Below are positions 58,664 through 64,000 of a stretch of DNA of 64,000 bases, one piece after another. Both the position numbers and the translations under genes were made by a program. Each line of letters opens with the position of its first letter. Position 1 is the stretch's first letter. The notes beneath the pieces were generated by a model. It worked only from the letters and a program-made list of their open reading frames with translations, made no database searches and was not told the origin of the DNA. The stretch is from a virus, in IMG/VR virus record IMGVR_UViG_3300009130_000021, positions 1 through 64,000 of that record; one strand, written 5' to 3'.

Positions 58664-60229
58664 ATGCAAGATAATAAAGCAAAATTAATAAAGCAGTTAA
58701 GTCTTCGACAAGGAGCAATAAAGATTTTAATTAACTCAGTATATGGGGCCTTCGGTAACCAATACTTTTATTTTTACAATATCGATATTGCTGAGTCTAT
58801 TACTTTACAAGGTCAGGACATGATTAAATTCAGTAATAAGGCAATTAACTACTACTTTAAAGAGAAATGGCATTTAGATACTGAGCTTCATGAGAAACTA
58901 GGTATTAGTCAATATAAAATAAACAAAGTAAACGATGACTCTGCTATATACACTGATACAGATTCTAGTTATATTCAATTCGATTCCGCTATAAAGTCTA
59001 TTGAGCATGAATTTACTCATGAGGAATGTATTAGAATATGTATTATGCTGGATGAGCACCGATTAGGTGGATATTTCGACGACGCTTTTACAAAATACGG
59101 TAAAGTATTTAATACAGTTAATCAACAGAAGTTTAAATTGGAAGCTATTTTCGATAAAGGATTCTGGATTAAGAAAAAGAACTACGCACTTAGAACGGTA
59201 TATGAACCTAATCCTAAGAAGGAAGTGTTTCCTGTTGGCGAGAGGGAACTTCTTATTAAAGGACTTGAATCTATTAAGAGTTCATATCCAGTGTGGATAC
59301 GTGAACGCCTTAAGAAGTATATTGTATTCTTCTTAGATCATGGTGTTAACATAGATTTAGAGAAGCAATTGATTCCAATGATTGAAGAGGACTTCGAAGA
59401 ATTTAAACAATTACCTATTGATGAGATTGCTCAGAGTTTCAATGTTCGCGTATATAACAAATACATTGAAAGCGAATTCAGAGGAACTCTTAAGAAAGGA
59501 GCTACTGAATATCCTAAAGCAGTAATGCACCATAATTACCTTGTTCTTAAAAATGATGTTGAATCTAAATATCCTAAGATTAGAGAGGGTAATAAGGTTA
59601 GATTTTATATATGTGATCCAGGAGATACTGAATTTGAAGTATTTGCATATAACCCAGGAGATTTCCCTGAAGAGATTGCTCCCGAGATAGATATGAACGC
59701 TCAATATTTTAAATTATTAGTAGAACCTATTAATAGAATTTTAGGAGCAATTGGATTACCTAAAGTAAATAAATTCTTAAAGAGGTCAGTTGAGTTTAAA
59801 ACAACTAAATCTAAGAATCCACTTACTCAGGAACAATTATATCCTTTACACGTTATTAATAGCGAAACATTAGAACACACTGAAGTTGATAGAAAATTCT
59901 GGAAATACATTGGAAATGAGAATGTTGAAGTTCCAGAAGATATATTCGAAGAGTATTTAGAAGTAGTTTCTACTTATGGATTAAATACAGTTATATTAAT
60001 TAACAAGAATTTGGATCCATATAAAAAGAGAATTGCTAAGAAATTAGGATTAGATCATATACTTGAAGAAATGGAAGCTGCTAAGATAGCTGAAAAAGAA
60101 GCTAAAGCTCAAGCCAAACTTCAAGCTAAAATAGAAAAAGAAGCTGAGAGAGCTAGATTGAAAGCAGAAAAAGAAGCAGCCAAAGCGGCGGCTAAACTTG
60201 CTAAGCAGCAGTTAAAGGAGTTAGGTTAA
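58664..60229 (+). CDS. 43C: DNA polymerase family B, C-terminal half (motifs B and C, thumb)
   Basis: The 521 residues begin within the second fingers helix (KLIKQLSLRQGAIK) and run into motif B ILINSVYGAFGN, motif C YTDTDSSYIQF, and the palm and thumb (KKKNYALRTVYEPNPKKE). It has no exonuclease or motif A, which are encoded at 8873 on the same strand. The C-terminus is an unusual 50-residue Lys/Glu/Ala-rich helix (about 468-519, KAEKEAAKAAAKLAKQQLKE) where T4 gp43 has a short clamp-binding peptide. Followed at once by primase gp61. Confidence 0.92.
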   Translation: MQDNKAKLIKQLSLRQGAIKILINSVYGAFGNQYFYFYNIDIAESITLQGQDMIKFSNKAINYYFKEKWHLDTELHEKLGISQYKINKVNDDSAIYTDTDSSYIQFDSAIKSIEHEFTHEECIRICIMLDEHRLGGYFDDAFTKYGKVFNTVNQQKFKLEAIFDKGFWIKKKNYALRTVYEPNPKKEVFPVGERELLIKGLESIKSSYPVWIRERLKKYIVFFLDHGVNIDLEKQLIPMIEEDFEEFKQLPIDEIAQSFNVRVYNKYIESEFRGTLKKGATEYPKAVMHHNYLVLKNDVESKYPKIREGNKVRFYICDPGDTEFEVFAYNPGDFPEEIAPEIDMNAQYFKLLVEPINRILGAIGLPKVNKFLKRSVEFKTTKSKNPLTQEQLYPLHVINSETLEHTEVDRKFWKYIGNENVEVPEDIFEEYLEVVSTYGLNTVILINKNLDPYKKRIAKKLGLDHILEEMEAAKIAEKEAKAQAKLQAKIEKEAERARLKAEKEAAKAAAKLAKQQLKELG

Positions 60230-61365
60230 TGATAGCAGAAAGAAAGTACGGAATAACTGATTTTATTAAAGACGTTCTTAAAAAACGTTTTACTGACAAT
60301 AAATTAAAACAGCAATTAGACGAATCAGATTCAGATAAATTAAACTTTGCGTGTCCTTACTGCGGAGACTCTGAAAAAGATAGTACTAAGAAACGTGGTA
60401 ATTTCTATCACAATAGTGGCACTTACAAATGTTTTAACGACGGTTGTTTAGTTTATGTTAAAGACAAGGATTTCGTAGCTAAATTTGCTAGAAAATATTC
60501 TTTGGATATTCCATCTTTGAATGGAGCTAAAGTAACTTATAAGAAAGTCAATACTGTTCGTAGAGGACATATGATGGAATTCTTAATGAGGCCTAATGTA
60601 AATAAGAATCTACTTAATATAAAAGACCTATCGTTTAGATTTGGATTATCTAAATGTATTGATGCAAAAGCAGGATCTGATATTTATAATTATGCGAATA
60701 GCAGATATTTAATGGATCTTCCTGTTTTTAGAGATACTTGTTATTTCGATAGAGATCAAACTAAGATTCATATTTTTAATATGGATATAACGTCTGGTAA
60801 AATACTTGGAATTTCTACTCGTAAGATATCAGACGAAGCGTTCGGCCCTCGTTACGATATTAAAAACTATACTGACTTTGTTAAAAAGGCGAAGCTATCT
60901 ACTGGACTAACTGACGATGAGATTGTAATGCTCGATAATATTAATAACTACTTTAATATTCTCAATGTAAAATTCAGTAAGCCAGTTCCAGTAACTGAAG
61001 GTCAATTCGATTCCATGTTTCTAGATAATGCAATAGCCACTACTGGAGTAACTAAAAGTAAATCTTTATTAGGAACTTTATTATCTACTAAGAATTCCCG
61101 TATATTCTTTGACAATGATAAGGCAGGTAAACAGGAATCTATGAAGCTTATTCAGGAGGATTATAAAGTATTCCTATGGTCTAAATTTATACATGATCTA
61201 AGATATCAATATCCTCAATATAGAAGAGAGATAAATCAGATAACTGATATCAATAAGTTATATCAATTTTATATGTCAATAGGTAACACTATAGGTCCTG
61301 ATCAATTCAATGATTTATTGAACGAGTATTATTCAGAATCTCAATTTGATGCTCTATCGATATAA
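60229..61365 (+). CDS. 61: DNA primase (T4 gp61-like)
   Basis: The enzyme makes RNA primers for lagging-strand synthesis, with gp41. The 378 residues (T4 gp61 342) have an N-terminal zinc ribbon (CPYCGDSEKDSTKKRG, then YKCFNDGCL, about 44-72) and a Toprim-type catalytic region with VTEGQFDSMFLDNAIATTGV and IFFDNDKAGK. Starts at the polymerase stop codon (one-base overlap). Confidence 0.9.
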   Translation: MIAERKYGITDFIKDVLKKRFTDNKLKQQLDESDSDKLNFACPYCGDSEKDSTKKRGNFYHNSGTYKCFNDGCLVYVKDKDFVAKFARKYSLDIPSLNGAKVTYKKVNTVRRGHMMEFLMRPNVNKNLLNIKDLSFRFGLSKCIDAKAGSDIYNYANSRYLMDLPVFRDTCYFDRDQTKIHIFNMDITSGKILGISTRKISDEAFGPRYDIKNYTDFVKKAKLSTGLTDDEIVMLDNINNYFNILNVKFSKPVPVTEGQFDSMFLDNAIATTGVTKSKSLLGTLLSTKNSRIFFDNDKAGKQESMKLIQEDYKVFLWSKFIHDLRYQYPQYRREINQITDINKLYQFYMSIGNTIGPDQFNDLLNEYYSESQFDALSI

Positions 61366-61379
61366 TAAATAATAAAAAA
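61363..61379 (+). promoter_or_regulatory. late promoter
   Basis: TAATAAATAATAAAAAA overlaps the primase stop and lies about 10 bases before the ATG at 61389. Confidence 0.8.
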
Positions 61380-61388
61380 GTTTTTATT

Positions 61389-61694
61389 ATGAATAATCAT
61401 ACTTTAAATATGAATCAGTTCTTAAACGAAAATTCTGAAGATAGTTTAAATATCGATATTGAATTATTAGACGATATTGTAAATGCAGTAGGCAGCGAAG
61501 AGGAAGTTGAAGAATGTGCTAAAGAAGCATATGAGGAATTAAAATCTTCTTTTGAAAATGACGAAGCATCGATAGACGGTATAGATTCTTCTGAAATGTT
61601 ATCGGTTACGTCTTTAATTATTAAATTAGTTGAAAAAGGTAAGATTGAACCGGAAGAAGCTGAAGGATTCTTAGAAAGAATAGTAGCCGACTAA
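61389..61694 (+). CDS. small acidic late protein with N-terminal tag
   Basis: The 101 residues begin MNNHTLNMNQFLNENSED, a variant of the head-targeting-like tag (TLNMNQF) with a possible protease site after LNE. The body is very acidic and helical (EEEVEECAKEAYEELKSS). A late promoter lies directly upstream and a terminator follows, so it is an independent late unit between replication and head genes. Confidence 0.62.
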   Translation: MNNHTLNMNQFLNENSEDSLNIDIELLDDIVNAVGSEEEVEECAKEAYEELKSSFENDEASIDGIDSSEMLSVTSLIIKLVEKGKIEPEEAEGFLERIVAD

Positions 61695-61716
61695 TAGTAT
61701 TAAATATAAAATTATA

Positions 61717-61746
61717 AAAGAGTGTCAAAATGGCACTCTTTTTTTA
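61717..61746 (+). terminator. terminator
   Basis: AAAGAGTG and CACTCTTT pair over a 9-base loop with a following T-run; the next late promoter starts immediately after. Confidence 0.82.
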
Positions 61747-61747
61747 T

Positions 61748-61760
61748 GAATAAATAATAC
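61748..61760 (+). promoter_or_regulatory. late promoter of gp4 gene
   Basis: GAATAAATAATAC immediately precedes the ATG at 61764, after the terminator at 61717. Confidence 0.7.
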
Positions 61761-61763
61761 TAT

Positions 61764-62267
61764 ATGTCAAATAAAGATAAAGATATAAAAAGTTTTCTAA
61801 AGCCTAGGAAAGGTAGAATCAGACAGGGTTATTTCAAACCTAAAAATCCAGAGAAATATAAAGGAGATCCTACTCAAATCATATACAGATCAGGATGGGA
61901 GTTCAAGTTCTTTAGATACTGTGATGAAAATCCAAAGGTATTAGAATATTCAGCGGAGCCAGTAGGAATAGGATATTGGCATCCCATTACTAAGAAGAGA
62001 GCTACTTATTGGATCGACTGTTATATGAAAACAGTAGGAAAAGATGGTAACTTTAAGGAGTGGCTTATTGAAGTTAAACCAAACAAAGATATAATTCCAC
62101 CTAAAGCTCCTAAGAGGTTAACTGAGAAGCAGGCTTATAGATATGCGAGAGAAGCTAAAGTATATCTAATAAACACCGAAAAGTTTAAGGCAGCAAGAGA
62201 ATATGCAAAGGCACATAACATGACTTTCGGTATAATTACAGAGAACTTTTTGTTTAATAAATTGTAA
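61764..62267 (+). CDS. 4: head completion protein (T4 gp4/gp50-like, TnsA-type nuclease fold)
   Basis: The 167 residues (T4 gp4 150) match closely: GYFKPKNPEKYKGDP, IIYRSGWEFKFFRYCDENPK, YSAEPVGIGYWHPITKKRAT and WLIEVKPNKDIIPPKAPKRL. The E-D-ExK residues (E in WEFK, D in WIDCYM, EVK) form a TnsA-like PD-(D/E)xK site. In T4 the protein finishes filled heads so that tails can attach. It sits upstream of portal. Confidence 0.9.
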   Translation: MSNKDKDIKSFLKPRKGRIRQGYFKPKNPEKYKGDPTQIIYRSGWEFKFFRYCDENPKVLEYSAEPVGIGYWHPITKKRATYWIDCYMKTVGKDGNFKEWLIEVKPNKDIIPPKAPKRLTEKQAYRYAREAKVYLINTEKFKAAREYAKAHNMTFGIITENFLFNKL

Positions 62268-62276
62268 AAGATATTA

Positions 62277-62924
62277 ATGATAAAGATAGATGATATCATA
62301 ACAAACAACAGGGAAAGAGGTTACTCTGAAATATTTGAAGAGAAAGGTCAACCTATCCCTAGAAACATGTTAGTTCCAGGTCATTACTATTCCTTTGATA
62401 TTGAAATACCTAATATCACTACTAATTGGATTCCTAATAGTAAAGAGGAATATAATGAGGAACCTATGAAGTTCATTACTCCAAATCAATATTACGATTT
62501 AAATCCAGTAGGTCTAGCTTTGTATCATGATAAATGGCAAAACAATCTTATCATGATTAATCTTAAAGTTATACCTCCTAAATATCACCCTACTATTTTT
62601 AATGCTCATTTAAATATCATAGAAAAGAGCTTAGAAATAATCGGAGGATTAGGAGGAAAATTGGATCCATTAGAAGAAAGGCTTAAACAGAATCTTCCAA
62701 TGTATGGAATTACTTCTAGCATTCTTAGACAGGCAACTGGGATTAATTTAAATAGTGCAATCAACGCATATAAATTAGATTATGTTAAGAGTGCTAAGAT
62801 GTTAGACTGGAATGATATTGGAGAATTGCCTACTCCAACAATAGATACTAAAGGATTACTTTTATCCTCATCTACGTATAACGTAAATAGAATTTTTGAA
62901 CTGTTTGACTTTAAACAGTATTAA
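62277..62924 (+). CDS. hypothetical late protein between gp4 and portal
   Basis: The 215 residues contain NMLVPGHYYSFDIEIPN, KWQNNLIMINLKVIPPKYHP and a helical C-terminus. It lies 9 bases after gp4. T4 has gene 2 (DNA end protector) next to gene 4, but I see no clear similarity, so I leave it unnamed. A head or DNA-packaging role is plausible from position. Confidence 0.65.
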   Translation: MIKIDDIITNNRERGYSEIFEEKGQPIPRNMLVPGHYYSFDIEIPNITTNWIPNSKEEYNEEPMKFITPNQYYDLNPVGLALYHDKWQNNLIMINLKVIPPKYHPTIFNAHLNIIEKSLEIIGGLGGKLDPLEERLKQNLPMYGITSSILRQATGINLNSAINAYKLDYVKSAKMLDWNDIGELPTPTIDTKGLLLSSSTYNVNRIFELFDFKQY

Positions 62925-62941
62925 ATAATAAATATAATAAT
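62925..62941 (+). promoter_or_regulatory. probable late promoter of portal gene
   Basis: AATAATAAATATAATAA, a looser match to the late element, about 10 bases before the portal ATG. Confidence 0.5.
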
Positions 62942-62949
62942 CAACAGAT

Positions 62950-64000
62950 ATGGCCGGATTCGGAGACTCTAAATTTAAAAATACATCTAAATCTCTTGCA
63001 GGATTAAGTAGGTTTGGTACAAGATACGAAGACCTTCTTCTTAAGAACTCTAAAGCAATTGGATTTATTGAAGGTCAATTAGCAGCTAGGAACGATAGTA
63101 ACCTAGGATCTAACGACTTATTAAAGTATTCGATGGCTATCGCAGATACTTCATCTCAACTTAGAACAAAGTCAATCGCATTCTTTCAATTAGACTACAC
63201 AGTTAAAAGAGAAAGATTAAGAGATATCGCTTCTAATGGAGAAATTGAATTTGTATTAGACACTATTACAGATGACATGATTGTATTCAATGAAGAGAAT
63301 AGATTCTGTCATTCAAACGATCTTACTGGTAAGATCATGTATAGAGGTAATAACAAGACTGAAAGATTACAATATCAAGATAATATCGTTAAGAAGTATC
63401 ATGATAACTTTGAAGATATTTACAATGCATGGGGATTCCCAGAAGGTATTTCAGCTTGGCAATACGCATATCAATTCCTTATTGAAGGACATTTATGTTT
63501 TGAAATTATCTATGATGATTTAAATAAACCATCTAAGATTATCGGATTCAAAGAAATGGATCCTGCTACAGTTTCACCTTCTTTAACTAAAGATCAGAAC
63601 GGTAAACTATTCTTAGAATGGACTCAATATGATCCAGCTAACGGTTCAACTAGAACTTTAGCAGATTCTCAAATCATTTATATCTCTTACGCTAACCACT
63701 TTAAAACAAAGAGAGTTAGTTTCGTAGAAAGAATGATTAGATCATTTAACTTATTAAGAATATTGGAGCACAGTAAAGTTATTTGGCATATCATGAATGC
63801 TCCAATTAGATTACAAACTAAAGTTCCAACAGGATCTAAGAGTTTCCAAAAAGCTCAAGAAGATGTTAAGGAGTTTATGAACTTACTTAAGGAAGATGTA
63901 TTCTTTAATGGAGATTCTGGAGAACTTACTGTTGACGGTAAACCTAATATCTTATTCTATAAAAACTACGTTACTCCAGTTAATGATAAAGGAGAATCAA
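62950..64000 (+). CDS. 20: portal vertex protein (T4 gp20-like), 5' part
   Basis: This is the dodecameric portal, through which DNA enters the head and where assembly is nucleated. About 350 residues are visible before the window ends (T4 gp20 524). Typical portal features are the N-terminal helical region, EFVLDTITDDMIVFNEENRF, YQFLIEGHLCFEIIYDDLNK, GFKEMDPATVSPS, and the stem-helix region SFVERMIRSFNLLRILEHSK. The ATG at 62950 lies behind a late-type element. Confidence 0.88.
   Translation, partial: MAGFGDSKFKNTSKSLAGLSRFGTRYEDLLLKNSKAIGFIEGQLAARNDSNLGSNDLLKYSMAIADTSSQLRTKSIAFFQLDYTVKRERLRDIASNGEIEFVLDTITDDMIVFNEENRFCHSNDLTGKIMYRGNNKTERLQYQDNIVKKYHDNFEDIYNAWGFPEGISAWQYAYQFLIEGHLCFEIIYDDLNKPSKIIGFKEMDPATVSPSLTKDQNGKLFLEWTQYDPANGSTRTLADSQIIYISYANHFKTKRVSFVERMIRSFNLLRILEHSKVIWHIMNAPIRLQTKVPTGSKSFQKAQEDVKEFMNLLKEDVFFNGDSGELTVDGKPNILFYKNYVTPVNDKGES

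Noticed and set aside
1-64000. tRNA genes, CRISPR arrays, integrase, insertion sequences
   Set aside because: No TTCGA-type T-loop with matching arms, no regularly spaced direct repeats, no transposase or recombinase frames were seen. I could not run dedicated programs, so a divergent tRNA cannot be fully excluded.

Overview
The window is part of the genome of a large, AT-rich tailed phage with a contractile tail, related to T4 (a myovirus). Almost every recognisable gene has a T4 counterpart: gp32 SSB, RNase H, gp31/GroES, gp18 sheath, gp19 tube, gp20 portal (cut by the right edge), gp21 protease with scaffold, gp23 capsid, gp4 head completion, gp5/gp27/gp53 baseplate, gp41 helicase, gp61 primase, gp43 polymerase, UvsX/UvsW (and a UvsY candidate), gp46/47, type II topoisomerase gp39/gp52, gp56 dCTPase, a gp42-like dCMP enzyme and dCMP deaminase. 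The gene order is strongly rearranged relative to T4. The host is probably a member of Bacteroidota: one gene looks like the small histone H1-like protein of that phylum, there are two Bacteroidota-style lipoproteins, and starts lack clear Shine-Dalgarno sites. The split polymerase recalls Rhodothermus phage RM378, as far as I remember it. I see no tRNA, CRISPR array, terminase or integrase.

Layout. + 1-4716: unknown late genes, a metallopeptidase-like protein, H1-like protein, SSB, RNase H, GroES. - 4768-8003: tail sheath. + 8123-20549: replication and nucleotide block (gp56, polymerase N-half, UvsX, gp41, gp47, a secreted-type nuclease, gp46, dCMP enzyme, dCMP deaminase). - 20552-22103: tail tube and small late proteins. 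+ 22208-30041: DinG-like helicase, topoisomerase with a split intein and homing endonuclease, a possible structured RNA, small zinc proteins. - 30310-34967: capsid, protease-scaffold fusion, J-domain protein. - 35805-43285: baseplate genes and an HREDGPA-repeat protein. - 44066-49566: phosphoesterase, NMNAT-like protein, kinase, second homing endonuclease. + 49666-51783: tagged late protein, two HREDGPA-repeat proteins, M15 peptidase. - 51780-52566: PAS protein and a holin-like protein. + 52679-54820: UvsY-like and UvsW. - 54829-56198: PhoH. + 56269-64000: lipoproteins, small genes, polymerase C-half, primase, a tagged late gene, gp4, portal.

Two promoter vocabularies stand out. A T4-like late element (core ATAAATAATAAAA) lies immediately upstream of structural and head-associated genes on both strands. 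A second motif (TTTTnAGTATnATAA) precedes several replication-type operons. Convergent operons are separated by compact bidirectional hairpins.

The most notable biology: (1) gp52 is encoded in two pieces by a split intein with a free-standing Vsr-like (EDxHD-type) endonuclease gene between them; (2) family B polymerase is broken in the fingers, with catalytic motif A about 48 kb away from motifs B and C; (3) several late proteins carry a short N- or C-terminal tag resembling the T4 capsid-targeting sequence, including all three HREDGPA-repeat proteins, which suggests a set of packaged and possibly injected proteins; (4) the prohead protease is fused to a scaffold with ten 14-residue repeats, most carrying protease-like cleavage sites; (5) SSB and helicase end in the same acidic peptide.
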